DNA of 64,000 bases, from the NCBI RefSeq assembly GCF_003116035.1, contig NZ_LGQW01000015.1, forward strand, positions 5,468,789 through 5,532,788, in the 5' to 3' direction. Position numbers and translations under genes: made by a program. The stretch is from Azospirillum sp. TSH64. Its GTDB lineage: Bacteria; Pseudomonadota; Alphaproteobacteria; Azospirillales; Azospirillaceae. The first letter of the stretch is position 1, and the number at the start of each line of letters is the position of its first letter. Below are positions 1-9,715 of this stretch, piece by piece. A model generated the notes under the pieces. That model ran no database searches. It had not been told where the DNA came from and saw nothing but the letters and a program-made list of their open reading frames with translations.

Positions 1-40
1 CTTCTGCTTTTTATGTTCGCTGAACCGACGGATGTTTTCC

Positions 41-469
41 TCAGAGCAGCCCGAGTTCACGCAGCTCCGCCGCCATGTCGGCCGGCAGTTCGTCCCCTGC
101 CCCGCCGGCGGCGGAAAGATCCTGGGGGGCGGCGTCTGCGGTCAGATAGCGCCAGCCCTGGAACGGTCGATGTGCGGTCGGCACCGTCTGCACCCGGTCG
201 GCGGCGATGTGCAGGGTGCAATAGCTCTCCCCCTCCTCGTCGGTATCGGTGTCGATGGCAAGGATGGGCTGGCGCACCAAAACGCTGCCCTTGATCACCC
301 AATAGATCGATCCGCCGGCCAGCAGCTCGTCGCCGCGCTTGGGCAGGCGGCGGGTGTAGACGGGGATGCGGGTCTGGCCACCGGCGGTTACGGCACGGCG
401 GTCCTGAAGCTCAGCCAGATGGTCGAGGTCACGGACGCCGACGGCGAGCTTGATCAGATGGAGAGGCAT
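41..469 (-). CDS. DUF1489 family protein
   Basis: A 142-residue cytoplasmic protein. It starts MPLHLIKLAVGV and carries a YTRRLPKR segment and GGSIYWVIKG, the pattern I associate with DUF1489, a family restricted largely to alphaproteobacteria with no established function. The ATG at 467-469 was chosen because residues upstream of it read as non-conserved. No signal peptide or membrane segment is seen. The C-terminus (residues 113-135) is a low-complexity Ala/Gly/Asp stretch before a final AAELRELGLL. The family call is from memory of the sequence pattern. Confidence 0.75.
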   Translation of the reverse strand: MPLHLIKLAVGVRDLDHLAELQDRRAVTAGGQTRIPVYTRRLPKRGDELLAGGSIYWVIKGSVLVRQPILAIDTDTDEEGESYCTLHIAADRVQTVPTAHRPFQGWRYLTADAAPQDLSAAGGAGDELPADMAAELRELGLL

Positions 470-585
470 GGGGACTGCATGGTCTCTGACAGGAGGGACG
501 GAACCGCGCCCAGCATAGCGCGCCTCCTGACATAGTGCGTTATGCCGGATTGTCCCGCAGTCTGGAGCGCGGAACGGATCTGTCC

Positions 586-1623
586 TCAGAGCGGATCGTT
601 GCGGTCCGACCGGTTGATCGGCCGGGCATGGCCGATGATGGCGCTGAAGCCGAACAGCAGAAGCAGCACGCCCATGACGATCTCGATGCCGCAGACCAGA
701 CGAACCACCCCGGACACCGGGTGGATGTCGCCGTAGCCGACGGTGGCGAAGGTCACGATGGAGAAATAGATCCCCTCGGCGAAGGTGATGTCGCGCCTGA
801 CGCCCTCGATCACGAAGTTCGGCTCCGCCATGAAGCGGTCCATGATGGTGTAGATGGCGCCGAACAGGATGATGCAGAGCGAATAGAAGGTCAGGAAGGC
901 GAAGGCCGGCAGGACCAGACGGGCCGATTGCTGGAAGAAGCCTTCGAACAGCAGGCCCGCATCGAGCAGGAAGATGGCGATGTCGCGCGACACCAGGGCG
1001 ACGATGACGGCGATGGCCGACATGGCCAGCAGGAAGATGGCACCGATGGCCTGGGTGTCCATGTCCTGTTCGGGCACCAGGAAGGTCAGGGCGCCGATGC
1101 CCCAGACCGGCGCCATCCACAGGAAGACGCGGTCGAAATGGCCACCCTCGCGCAGACGCCGCGACATCACGATCCGCCGGATGTCCTCCGCCCGCCACCA
1201 GGCGCCGCCGAGGAAGGCGACCAGCGGCAGGACGAAGGCAATCGCCTGGATCAGCGGGCTGATGTTGTGGAAGTTGCTTTCGGCGAAAAAGACGAAGATG
1301 CAGGCATAGACGCCGATGAAGTTGGTCAAAGCCAGGGTGAAGAACTGGCTCCCCGGAAACAGGTAGTGGAAGGCGCCGACCACCAGCCCGACCGATCCCA
1401 GCAGGACGAAGGTCAGGTCGCCCGACACCGACCGGATCGACAGGGCGATCAGGCCGAGCAGCAGAGCCGTCAGCAGCGCCCCGCCCAGCCAGGACTTCGA
1501 CGCCCCCCGGCCGCCATGCCCACCCCCATGCCCGCCGCCATGATTCCCGTGCGAACCGCCGGGCGGGACTGCCGGGGGCGGGCTGGAGGTCCGGGGACGG
1601 CGGTCGGGAACGATCTGATCCAT
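586..1623 (-). CDS. Potassium channel family membrane protein
   Basis: An integral membrane protein of about 345 residues with roughly eight hydrophobic segments. The last two flank a P-loop containing TVGYGD, the canonical K+ selectivity filter (ITFAEGIYFSIVTFATVGYGD region). This two-helix-plus-pore module is the Ion_trans_2 type; the other helices are additional and do not show an S4-like run of regularly spaced arginines. The N-terminal tail is unusual, with a His/Gly repeat (HGGGHGGGHGG) before the first helix, possibly a metal-binding tail. A GTG at 1653 would add ten residues; the ATG at 1623 is used here because neither start has a good ribosome binding site. Gating ligand unknown. 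Confidence 0.82.
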   Translation of the reverse strand: MDQIVPDRRPRTSSPPPAVPPGGSHGNHGGGHGGGHGGRGASKSWLGGALLTALLLGLIALSIRSVSGDLTFVLLGSVGLVVGAFHYLFPGSQFFTLALTNFIGVYACIFVFFAESNFHNISPLIQAIAFVLPLVAFLGGAWWRAEDIRRIVMSRRLREGGHFDRVFLWMAPVWGIGALTFLVPEQDMDTQAIGAIFLLAMSAIAVIVALVSRDIAIFLLDAGLLFEGFFQQSARLVLPAFAFLTFYSLCIILFGAIYTIMDRFMAEPNFVIEGVRRDITFAEGIYFSIVTFATVGYGDIHPVSGVVRLVCGIEIVMGVLLLLFGFSAIIGHARPINRSDRNDPL

Positions 1624-1783
1624 GGGGCGGTAAACCGAAACGAGAGCAGGCACCGCGGCCGGCGCCCAACCGAAAGTCTTAGCCCATGGTTATAGCGGTT
1701 TGCCGGCCCCGACCGTCAGCACTTTCCGGCCCCGGATGACGATGCGGAGGCCCGGCTTTACCCGACGTCCTTGCCAGCCGCCC

Positions 1784-2398
1784 TTACCAGCCGCCGGTGG
1801 CGAGCCAGCGGTCGACCATGTCGAGCCGGTCCCAGCCCCAGAAGGGTTCGCCATCGACGATGAAGAAGGGCGAGCCGAAGACGCCGCGCTCCACCGCATC
1901 GTCGACCTCGCTGCGGAGCCGGTCCTTGACCGCCGGATCCTGGATGGCGGCGGTCACCGCGGCGCGGTCGATGCCGAGGCTGCCCAGTGTCTTCGCCGCG
2001 ATCTCCGCCACCGTGTCGGCCGGGCCGATGTCCTGCCCCTCGCCGAAATGGGCATGATAGATGGCGCGGGCCAGCAGCTTGGCCTGCTCCGGATGCTCGT
2101 CGGCCAGCCAGTAGAAGGCGCGCGAGGCGGCGACGCCATTGGCCGGGGCCGAATCGGGGAAGGTGAAGGGCGCGCCGGTCAGGCGGGCGATGCGTCCGAC
2201 ATCCTGGGTCAGATACTCGCCGCGCAGGGGCTGCTCCAGGTTCGGCTTCATCCCCGTCACCTTGAAGATGGCGCCGAGCAGGACCGGGTGCCAAGTGACG
2301 GTGCGGCCGTGCTTCGCCGCCAGCTCGTCGATGCGCAGGCTGGCGAAGTAACCGTAGGGGGAGCCGAAGTCGAAATAGAAATCGATGGGATCAGGCAC
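1784..2398 (-). CDS. 2-hydroxychromene-2-carboxylate isomerase family (DsbA-like fold)
   Basis: A 204-residue thioredoxin-fold protein of the HCCA isomerase/kappa-GST group. The N-terminus has IDFYFDFGSPYGY, with Ser13 in the position of the catalytic serine of this family. Near the C-terminus GVFGSPFFIVDGEPFWGWDRLDMVDRWL is the family's conserved cis-Pro/FWG block. Characterised members isomerise 2-hydroxychromene-2-carboxylate in naphthalene degradation using glutathione. No aromatic degradation genes are nearby, so the real substrate is unknown. It starts at GTG with GGAGAGGAAA upstream. Codon use and GC resemble the neighbours. Confidence 0.82.
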   Translation of the reverse strand: MPDPIDFYFDFGSPYGYFASLRIDELAAKHGRTVTWHPVLLGAIFKVTGMKPNLEQPLRGEYLTQDVGRIARLTGAPFTFPDSAPANGVAASRAFYWLADEHPEQAKLLARAIYHAHFGEGQDIGPADTVAEIAAKTLGSLGIDRAAVTAAIQDPAVKDRLRSEVDDAVERGVFGSPFFIVDGEPFWGWDRLDMVDRWLATGGW

Positions 2399-2500
2399 GC
2401 GCGTTTCCTCTCCGACAGGTTTTCAGGAAAGGCTAACGCGGGCGTGGGAAGGCGTCCAGGGTGGCGTCCGGGGGAGCCACGGACAGGGATCGGCAGGCCC

Positions 2501-3214
<714 letters not shown>

Positions 3215-3465
3215 GCCTGTTACCTCCCCAAACCTTCTTATCTCACGCGCGAGCGCCACGCAATGCGTTACAACCCCGTAACAGCCGCGGCTCTTTCGCC
3301 CACCGCGTGAGTTGGTTGAAACCCCCTGCCGCACCAGCGACATAAAAGTACCCTTGCGCGGACATTAACCAGAAACACGTTGCGGTTTAAATCCAGACCA
3401 TCGAACAGGGACGGTCGCCCGCCAAGGGGCGACGGACCAATGCCGTGATGGGGGACTGCACCGCC

Positions 3466-3651
3466 ATGTCGAACATCGATCATTGCCTGGAACGCCTGGC
3501 GCTGCTCGACCGCGCCGACCGCCTGCTGAACGAGGTGCGGGTCTATGGGCAGCATGGCCCGATCCGCGAAACGCTGGCGCAGCACCGGCTGCTGCTGGGG
3601 GAGGCAAGGCGCCATCTCGACTCGGCACGCTCGGTCGGACGGCCGGGCTGA
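3466..3651 (+). CDS. Small hypothetical helical protein
   Basis: A 61-residue ORF, starting MSNIDHCLERLALLDRADRL, with regular Leu/Arg/Glu heptad-like spacing predicting one or two helices. Third codon positions are overwhelmingly G or C, as in real genes here, and it lies between two oppositely oriented genes. An ATG at 3445 in frame is also possible. No family recognised. It might be over-called, but the antisense frames look less protein-like. Confidence 0.5.
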   Translation: MSNIDHCLERLALLDRADRLLNEVRVYGQHGPIRETLAQHRLLLGEARRHLDSARSVGRPG

Positions 3652-3697
3652 CGGGCCGGACGACAGGCCGCTGAAAGATAGAGACAAGGCCACGATC

Positions 3698-3943
3698 ATG
3701 TCCGGCTGCACCGTCCCGGCACTGCCGATGCCGCACCAGCGCACCGCATCGCATGCCCCGGCCCACTCCCCGGCTCACCATAGGACCGCGAGGCGCCTGC
3801 CCGCCGAGGGCAACCGCCGTCCGGTGGCGGAGCGCTGCAGCCACCACCAGGGCTGCACGCCGAACCCGGTGCAGGTTGCGACCCATAACGGCGCACCGCT
3901 GTGGCGCACGATGATGGAACGCTGGCTGACAGCGGCGCCCTGA
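3698..3943 (+). CDS. Small hypothetical protein, weak support
   Basis: An 81-residue ORF starting MSGCTVPALP, with a His/Pro-rich first half and a better-ordered end (NPVQVATHNGAPLWRTMMERW). Third-position GC is high in this frame. No clear ribosome binding site and no recognised family. It contains CSHHQGC, which could bind metal, but this is speculation. It follows the other small ORF at 3466 by 46 bases and may be cotranscribed with it. Confidence 0.35.
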   Translation: MSGCTVPALPMPHQRTASHAPAHSPAHHRTARRLPAEGNRRPVAERCSHHQGCTPNPVQVATHNGAPLWRTMMERWLTAAP

Positions 3944-4072
3944 CGGCGGCACCCTGACGCTCGGGCCCCACCCTTGCGGCCTTACCTGCCGCCTCCGGCA
4001 ACGCTCTCCCTAATCCCGCCCGAATTCGCGCTTATGCCGACGGTCGGGAGCAACAGAACCGGAGAGACAATC

Positions 4073-6244
4073 ATGACCCGTGCCATCCTTCTCGCCTCCA
4101 CCGCCCTGCTGATGGCGGCCCCGGCCGCCTGGGCCGCGGCGGACGGACCAACCGGCGGGCAACTGGCGCTGACGCGGGTTCTGCTGTCCACCGGCGGCGT
4201 CGGCTATTTCGAATATGAGGCGACGGTCAGCGGCGATGCCGACCTGTCGCTGGAGGTGCGGCGCGATCAGGTCGACGACGTGCTGAAAAGCATCGTCGTC
4301 TATGACGACAAGGGCGGAGTCGGCACCATCGGCCTGCCCGGCGCCGAACCGCTGGACACCGCCTTCCGCGAACTGCCCTTCTCGGCGGGCGACCTCACCT
4401 CGCCCGCCGCTCTGCTGAACGCGATGCGCGGGGCGGAGGTGACGTCCGGCGGCTCCCGCCAGTTGACCGGCCGGCTGATGTCGGTGACTGAGGAGACGGT
4501 GCGGCTGCCGGGCAGCGACGGCGCCACCGCCACCCGCCACCGGGTGACGCTGATGACCGCAGACGGCCTGCGCCAGCTGGTGCTGGAGGAGGCCGATGCC
4601 CTGCGCTTCACCGATCCGGCGGTGCAGGCCCAGATCGACCGGGCGCTGTCGGCGGTGGCGGACAATGCCCGGCGCGAGCGGCGGCAGCTGACCGTGCACA
4701 GCCGGGCGCCGCAAGGGGCGCCGCAGGATGGGCAGGCCGCCGGCGAGCGGCGGGTCCGGGTCGGCTATGTCGCGGAGACGCCGCTGTGGAAGGCGACCTA
4801 CCGGCTCAGCATGACGCAGACCGGGCAGCAACAGAGCGGACAGCCGCAGACCGGGGCGGCGAAGGAGGGCAGCGGCGCCCTGCAGGGCTGGGCGGTGCTG
4901 GAGAATCTCAGCGGCGAGGATTGGAAGGGCGTCGATCTGACGGTGGTATCGGGCAATCCGGTCACCCTGCGCCAAGCGCTCTACACCCCCTACTTCGTCG
5001 AGCGGCCGGAGGTGCCGGTGGAGGTGCTGGGCCGGGTGCTGCCCACGGCGGACGAGGGCACGGTGACGCTGAACGACGCCCATCCGGCGATGCGGCCGCA
5101 GTCCGAACTCTCGCGTGCCGCAGCGCCGCCCGCCGCAGCGATGGCCGCTCCCCCGCCCCCCGCACCGGCCCCGATGGAAGAGCCGCTGGCGAAGGTGGCG
5201 CCCTACGGCAGCGCCGCCGGGACACCGGCGATGGCTGCGGTGCGCGGTGCCGATGCCGGTGCCGCGGAAGGCGCCCAGGTGCTGTTCCATTACCCGCAGC
5301 CGGTCAGCGTGCCGAACGGCGGGACGCTGATGATGCCGATCGCCGTCCGCAGCCTGCCGGTGGAGCGGGTTGCGCTCTACCAGCCGGGCACCGATGCCCG
5401 CCACCCGCTGGCGTCGCTGCGGCTGCGCAACGACGGCGACACCGCCCTGCCGCCGGGTCTGCTGACCTTCTATGACCGGACCGGCGGCGCCGGGATGGAG
5501 ACCAGCGCCTATGTCGGCGACGCGCGCATGGCGACCCTGCCGGCGGGCGACAGCCGCCTGCTGTCCTTCGCCGTCGACCAGGCGGTGACCATCGACCGCG
5601 AGGAGAAGCCGAGCCGCCGGCTGTCCCGCGCCACCCTTGCCGACGGCGTGCTGACCCTGTCGGTCACCGACCGGCAGAGCACCACCTACACGGTGGCGGG
5701 CGCCCCGGACGCCGACCGCAGCGTGGTGATCGAGCATCCGCGCCGTCCCGGCTGGGATCTCGCCGAGCCGGCAAACGGCAAGCCGGAGGCGACAGCCGGC
5801 GCCTACCGCCTGCCCCTGGCGGTGCCGGCCGGCAAGACGGTGACGCTGACCGCGACCTTGGAACGGCCGCGGCAGGAGCGGATCGTGCTGACCGATCTGA
5901 GCGCCGACCAGATCGCCGCCCGCGCCTCCGCCCCCGAACTGCCGCCGGAGGTGCGTCAGGCGCTGACGACACTGGCCGGCCTGCGGTCGGCCGTCGCCGA
6001 GAAGGAGCGCCGCATCGCCGAATTGGAGGACGAGCGGACCGAGCGCATCGCCGACCAGGACCGGCTGCGCGAGAACCTGAAGGCGCTGCCGGCGGGCAGC
6101 GACCTGCACAAGCGCACGCTGGCCAAGATGGGAGAGGCGGAGAATCGCCTGGACGGCCTGGCTCGCGACCTGACCACCGCCCGCGCGGAGGCGGAGAAGG
6201 CCCGACAGGTGCTGCGCGAACGGGTGAAGGCCCTGGCGATCTGA
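4073..6244 (+). CDS. Exported DUF4139 domain protein
   Basis: A 723-residue secreted protein. Residues 1-19 form a signal peptide ending in AWA-A. The start at 4073 has GGAGAG at -8 and precedes the signal peptide directly. The body contains a GYVAETPLWKATYRL segment, then VLENLSGEDWKGVDLTVVSGNP, which is the hallmark of DUF4139 (mucoidy-inhibitor MuiA-like family). A Pro/Ala-rich linker (about 345-385) follows, and the C-terminal 100 residues form a coiled coil (EKERRIAELEDERTERI region). Function of the family is unknown. It is monocistronic with its own terminator. Long for the family because of the linker and coiled coil. Confidence 0.8.
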   Translation: MTRAILLASTALLMAAPAAWAAADGPTGGQLALTRVLLSTGGVGYFEYEATVSGDADLSLEVRRDQVDDVLKSIVVYDDKGGVGTIGLPGAEPLDTAFRELPFSAGDLTSPAALLNAMRGAEVTSGGSRQLTGRLMSVTEETVRLPGSDGATATRHRVTLMTADGLRQLVLEEADALRFTDPAVQAQIDRALSAVADNARRERRQLTVHSRAPQGAPQDGQAAGERRVRVGYVAETPLWKATYRLSMTQTGQQQSGQPQTGAAKEGSGALQGWAVLENLSGEDWKGVDLTVVSGNPVTLRQALYTPYFVERPEVPVEVLGRVLPTADEGTVTLNDAHPAMRPQSELSRAAAPPAAAMAAPPPPAPAPMEEPLAKVAPYGSAAGTPAMAAVRGADAGAAEGAQVLFHYPQPVSVPNGGTLMMPIAVRSLPVERVALYQPGTDARHPLASLRLRNDGDTALPPGLLTFYDRTGGAGMETSAYVGDARMATLPAGDSRLLSFAVDQAVTIDREEKPSRRLSRATLADGVLTLSVTDRQSTTYTVAGAPDADRSVVIEHPRRPGWDLAEPANGKPEATAGAYRLPLAVPAGKTVTLTATLERPRQERIVLTDLSADQIAARASAPELPPEVRQALTTLAGLRSAVAEKERRIAELEDERTERIADQDRLRENLKALPAGSDLHKRTLAKMGEAENRLDGLARDLTTARAEAEKARQVLRERVKALAI

Positions 6245-6249
6245 GAGGA

Positions 6250-6274
6250 GGGGGGCGGGGTTCCGCCCCCCTTT
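6250..6274 (+). terminator. Rho-independent terminator of the DUF4139 gene
   Basis: GGGGGGCGG and CCGCCCCCC form a nine-base-pair stem with a four-base loop (GGTT), immediately followed by TTT, six bases after the stop codon at 6244. It sits between convergent genes and may also act on the opposite strand. Confidence 0.75.
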
Positions 6275-6287
6275 CGCGCTTTTGTCC

Positions 6288-6785
6288 TTACAGCGTCGTC
6301 GCGCTGCAATAGGCCCAATCCTCGCCCTGCAGGCCGAAGAAGGCGGCGACCGGCTTGCCGCTGGAGCGGTCGACGACGACGCGGAAGCGGCTGCCGGTGC
6401 AGGTGCCCTGGGCCTGCTTGGCGACCGGGACCTTGACGTGCTTGGACTTCAGGCAGGCTTCCGACATCTTCGGCGGGTTGGCCGGGCCGTCCACCTTCTT
6501 GCCGTTCAGCACCATGTAATAGCTGGTGGCCTGCCCGCCCTTGACGTCGGCCTTCACCTCGATCTTGCCGAAGCGCGACTTGTAGAGGCCGGCATCCTGT
6601 TCGCCGTCCGGCGCGCCGCCGGGCAGCGAGCGGAAGGAGATGGCGGCGCAGGAGGGCGGGTCCTTGGCCTCGGCCGGGGCGGCGGCGAGCACGGCGACAC
6701 CGCCGGCCAGCAGCAGGGCGGCGGGCACGGACAACAGATGGGCAGACAGCATCGAAAAGCCCTTTCGAACCGGTTGAAACGTCAT
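6288..6785 (-). CDS. Exported hypothetical protein with cysteines
   Basis: A 165-residue secreted protein of no recognised family. A signal peptide covers about residues 12-40 (SAHLLSVPAALLLAGG region ending in AEA). The mature part has four cysteines that could form two disulfides. The ATG at 6783-6785 overlaps the stop of the upstream thioesterase gene as ATGA, suggesting translational coupling. An internal ATG at 6752 has AAAGGG upstream and would also give a complete signal peptide, so the start is uncertain. Confidence 0.7.
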   Translation of the reverse strand: MTFQPVRKGFSMLSAHLLSVPAALLLAGGVAVLAAAPAEAKDPPSCAAISFRSLPGGAPDGEQDAGLYKSRFGKIEVKADVKGGQATSYYMVLNGKKVDGPANPPKMSEACLKSKHVKVPVAKQAQGTCTGSRFRVVVDRSSGKPVAAFFGLQGEDWAYCSATTL

Positions 6786-7285
6786 TTCGGCATCACGCAG
6801 AAGGTGGTCTGCTGCATCAGGGCGCAGTCCTTCTCGACACCGCCGTCCAGCATCGACACCTCGACCTGGGTGATGACCAGGGTGCGGCCCGGCTTCACCA
6901 CGCGGGCGCGGGCGATCATGACGTCGCCCTTGGCCGGCGACATCAGGTTGATCTTGAACTCCACCGCCAGCACTTCCGCCCCGGCCGGCATCAGGCTCAG
7001 GGCCGCATAGCCGCCGGCATTGTCGGCCAGCGTGCTGACCATGCCGGCATGGAAGAAGCCGTGCTGCTGCGTCAGGTCGGCACGGAAGGGCAGACGCATC
7101 TCGCAGAAACCCGGCTCCATCGCCGCCAGTTCGATGCCGAGCGTCTTGCAGATCGGCTGCTGTTCAAAGGACGCGAAACAGCGCGCCTTCCAGTCGGGAG
7201 TGCGGGGTTCAAAGGTGGCGGGCAAGGCAAGGGTCTCCGGCAGAGGGGTGCCAAGGGGGGAGTGCCAAAGGAGGCGGTGCGCCAC
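6782..7285 (-). CDS. PaaI-family hotdog thioesterase
   Basis: A 167-residue hotdog-fold protein. The central block QHGFFHAGMVSTLADNAGGYAA matches the PaaI/HGG motif, with HAG in place of HGG and Asp next in the active helix. VEFKINLMSPAKGD follows as the second conserved strand pair. Such enzymes hydrolyse acyl-CoA thioesters. It starts with GTG as drawn; the first 25 residues are not clearly conserved and a downstream TTG is possible. It overlaps the next gene by four bases. Confidence 0.8.
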   Translation of the reverse strand: MAHRLLWHSPLGTPLPETLALPATFEPRTPDWKARCFASFEQQPICKTLGIELAAMEPGFCEMRLPFRADLTQQHGFFHAGMVSTLADNAGGYAALSLMPAGAEVLAVEFKINLMSPAKGDVMIARARVVKPGRTLVITQVEVSMLDGGVEKDCALMQQTTFCVMPK

Positions 7286-7393
7286 AGCCTGCGTCAGCCG
7301 CCCCGCAGGATCAAGCGGCCGAACGGAGTGCGCGTCACCTTGCCCACCACCTTGCCCACCCTGGCCGCCCCGGCGGCCTATGACCGACCGCCG

Positions 7394-8194
7394 TCAGCCG
7401 CCGATCAGGCCCATCTGCGGGCTGGACGGTTCGGCATGGGCGCGCATCGGCATGCGGCCGGCCAGATGGGCGGCGCGGCCGGCATTGACCGCATCGCGCA
7501 TCGCCGCAGCCATCCGCACCGGGTCGCGCGCCTTCGACACCGCGGTGTTCAGCAGGACGGCGGCACAGCCGAGCTCCATCGCCAGCGCCGCGTCGGAGGC
7601 GGTGCCGATGCCGGCATCCAGCACCACCGGCACCGGGCTGCGGGCGCAGATCGTCTCGATGGCGTGCGGGTTGCGGATGCCCATGCCGGAGCCGATGAAG
7701 GCCCCCAACGGCATCACCGCCGCGGCCCCCAGGTCGGCCAGCTTGCGGCAGGTGACGGGGTCGTCGTTGCAGTAGGGCAGCACGACGAAGCCGTCATTCA
7801 CCAGCTCCTCGGTCGCACGCAGCAGTTCCTCCACGTCGGGATAGAGCAGGTCGCGGTCGCCGATGACCTCGAGCTTGATCCAGGGGGTGTCCAGCGCCTC
7901 GCGCGACAGCTGGGCGGTGAGCACGGCTTCCTTGGCGGTCATGCAGCCGGCGGTGTTGGGCAGCAGCCCGACCGGCCCGGTCGGCCGCCCGGCGGTGGCG
8001 CGGGCCAGCACGTCGACGAGGCTTTCCGAATAGCCGTCCAGGCTGATGCGGCGGATCGCCAGCGTGACCAGTTCGCTGCAGCTGGCCGCCAGCGCGTCGA
8101 GCATCACCTGCTGGTTCGGATAGCCGGCGGTGCCGAGGAACAGCCGTGAGCCGAGGCTGCGCCCGGCGATGGTGAGGGTGTCGGGTTGGGACAT
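7394..8194 (-). CDS. thiG: Thiazole synthase ThiG
   Basis: A 266-residue TIM-barrel enzyme that makes the thiazole phosphate moiety of thiamin from deoxyxylulose 5-phosphate, dehydroglycine and sulfur carried on ThiS. Diagnostic segments are LGTAGYPN, LLPNTAGC, WIKLEVIGD (Schiff-base Lys) and PVVLDAGIGTASDAALAMELG (phosphate-binding loop). It is the third gene of thiO-thiS-thiG and is expected to be controlled by the riboswitch upstream of thiO. A 114-base gap containing a palindromic repeat separates it from thiS. No thiE follows. Confidence 0.95.
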   Translation of the reverse strand: MSQPDTLTIAGRSLGSRLFLGTAGYPNQQVMLDALAASCSELVTLAIRRISLDGYSESLVDVLARATAGRPTGPVGLLPNTAGCMTAKEAVLTAQLSREALDTPWIKLEVIGDRDLLYPDVEELLRATEELVNDGFVVLPYCNDDPVTCRKLADLGAAAVMPLGAFIGSGMGIRNPHAIETICARSPVPVVLDAGIGTASDAALAMELGCAAVLLNTAVSKARDPVRMAAAMRDAVNAGRAAHLAGRMPMRAHAEPSSPQMGLIGG

Positions 8195-8242
8195 GGGGGG
8201 AGCCTTTTGATAAGGCCCTCCCGCGCAAGCGGTCCGGGGATA

Positions 8243-8269
8243 CCCCCCTCTCCCCGGGGGGGAGAGGGG
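8243..8269. repeat. CCCCTCTCCCC palindromic intergenic repeat (copy 1)
   Basis: Arms of 11 bases, CCCCTCTCCCC (8245-8255) and GGGGAGAGGGG (8259-8269), lie between thiS and thiG, followed by a degenerate GGGAGAGGGA at about 8290. Related palindromes occur near 13730 and 37182. In the thiSG transcript it forms a strong hairpin that could modulate thiG expression or mark mRNA ends. Confidence 0.7.
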
Positions 8270-8308
8270 ATCCTTCCCGGGCTGGTCGCGGGAGAGGGAA
8301 ATTCAGGG

Positions 8309-8530
8309 TCAGCCGCCCTGGATCGGGCGGACGATTTCCAGGCTGTCGCCGGGCTGGAGCAGGGTCTCGGGCCAGCGCCGCCGTGGGACCACGGCGCCGT
8401 TCAGGGCGACCGCGACGCCGAGCGTTCCGGCGGCGATGCCATGCCCGGCCAGGAACTCGGCGACGGAGGCGGCGGACAGCGGCTCTTCGCGGCCGTTGAC
8501 GCGGATGGCTTCACGTGAAACGGCGGTCAT
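8309..8530 (-). CDS. thiS: Sulfur carrier protein ThiS
   Basis: A 73-residue ubiquitin-like protein ending in Gly-Gly (VRPIQGG), whose C-terminus is adenylated and converted to a thiocarboxylate that donates sulfur to ThiG. LNGAVVPRRRW and GDSLEIVRPIQGG are family motifs. Its ATG overlaps the thiO stop as ATGA, so the two are translationally coupled. The activating E1 enzyme is not in this cluster; the MoeB-like protein at 29449-30237 is a candidate. Confidence 0.93.
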   Translation of the reverse strand: MTAVSREAIRVNGREEPLSAASVAEFLAGHGIAAGTLGVAVALNGAVVPRRRWPETLLQPGDSLEIVRPIQGG

Positions 8531-9708
8531 GCGGCGGCTCCCGCGGCAACGAAGCGGTCGGCGGCGAAGGGGCGCAGCATCGGGTCGGTCTCGCCGGTCA
8601 GCACCAGGCGGGCGATGCCGTCGGCGGTCACCGGGGTCAGCAGGATGCCGTTGCGGTGGTGGCCGGTGGCATGGATCAGGCCGGGAATGCCGCTCTCGCC
8701 CAGGATCGGCGCATCGTCGCGGCTGCCGGGACGGAAACCCGCCCAGGCTTCCTCGATGGGCAGTTCGGCGATGCCCGGCAGCGCCCGCCACGCCCCCTCC
8801 AGCAGGGCGAACTGCCCGCCGGCGGTCAGACGGTCGTCGAAGCCTCGCTCCTCCGTCGTGGCGCCGATCAGCAGCCGGCCGTCCAGCCGCGGGATCAGGT
8901 AGGTGCCGGGCGTCCACACCACATGGCGCAGCAGCGGCAGACGGGGGTCCATGCGCAGGCAGACCATCTGCCCCTTCACCGGACGCACCGGCGGCTTCGC
9001 GGCGGGCGGCAGCCCAGGCACGCCGGCCGACCACGCCCCGGCGGCCAGCACCACCCGGTCGGCCCGATGCAGCGTTTCGGCAACCCGCACCCCCACGGCG
9101 CGGCCGCCCTCCACCGCCAGCGCCACCTCGCCGCATTGCTCGTGCAGGCGGGCGCCGGCAGCCACGGCGGCGCGGCGCAGGGCGGCCGCGACCTTGCGGT
9201 TGTCGACCTGATGGTCGCCGGCACAGAACAGGGCACCGGCGACACCCGGTTGCAGGAAGGGCTCGCGCCGCCGCACCTCGGCCCCGCTCAGCCACTCCAC
9301 CGGCAATCCAAGATCGCGCTGGAAACCGTGCAGGAAGCGGACCTTCGCGGCATCGTCGGCGGTCAGCGCGATGACCATCGTGCCTTCGCTGCGCAAATCG
9401 ACGGCCATGCCGCTCGCCGCCTCGAGAGCGCGGGCGAAGTCCGGCCACAGGGCCTGCGACGCGCGGGTCAGCGGCAGCAGCCCCTCCTCGCCCGGCTCGG
9501 TTTCGACGCAGGCGGCCAGCATCCCGCCGGCGGCATGGGTGGCGCCGCGCCCGGCCTCCCCCCGCTCGAAGACATCGACGCGGCAGCCGGCCGACGCCAG
9601 CCTCCAGGCGATGGCGAGGCCGATGCAGCCGGCGCCGACGATGGCAATGGAGGGACGGAGTCCGGATTCAGAAACGGAAAAAGAATGTGATTCTGGCGCA
9701 TGGATCAT
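8527..9708 (-). CDS. thiO: Glycine oxidase ThiO
   Basis: A 393-residue FAD enzyme that oxidises glycine to dehydroglycine for thiazole synthesis. The dinucleotide-binding GAGCIG lies at residues 25-30, followed by FERGEAGRGATHAAGGMLA (DAO-family signature), and PFAADRF near the C-terminus. ATG at 9706-9708 lies seven bases downstream of GGGAG, which is part of the TPP riboswitch 3' strand. First gene of the thiOSG operon. Confidence 0.93.
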   Translation of the reverse strand: MIHAPESHSFSVSESGLRPSIAIVGAGCIGLAIAWRLASAGCRVDVFERGEAGRGATHAAGGMLAACVETEPGEEGLLPLTRASQALWPDFARALEAASGMAVDLRSEGTMVIALTADDAAKVRFLHGFQRDLGLPVEWLSGAEVRRREPFLQPGVAGALFCAGDHQVDNRKVAAALRRAAVAAGARLHEQCGEVALAVEGGRAVGVRVAETLHRADRVVLAAGAWSAGVPGLPPAAKPPVRPVKGQMVCLRMDPRLPLLRHVVWTPGTYLIPRLDGRLLIGATTEERGFDDRLTAGGQFALLEGAWRALPGIAELPIEEAWAGFRPGSRDDAPILGESGIPGLIHATGHHRNGILLTPVTADGIARLVLTGETDPMLRPFAADRFVAAGAAA

Positions 9709-9715
9709 GCGGCGG

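Noticed and set aside
41..1669. 542-codon frame on the minus strand covering the channel gene
   Set aside because: Only its last 142 codons are protein-like (DUF1489); the rest is antisense/alternate-frame sequence through the potassium channel.
5100..5290. Ala/Pro-rich region as a repeat or CRISPR-like array
   Set aside because: Ordinary low-complexity linker of the DUF4139 protein.
4010..6109. 699-codon frame antisense to the DUF4139 gene
   Set aside because: High-GC shadow frame rich in Arg/Gly/His with no recognisable domain; the opposite strand encodes a clear signal-peptide protein.
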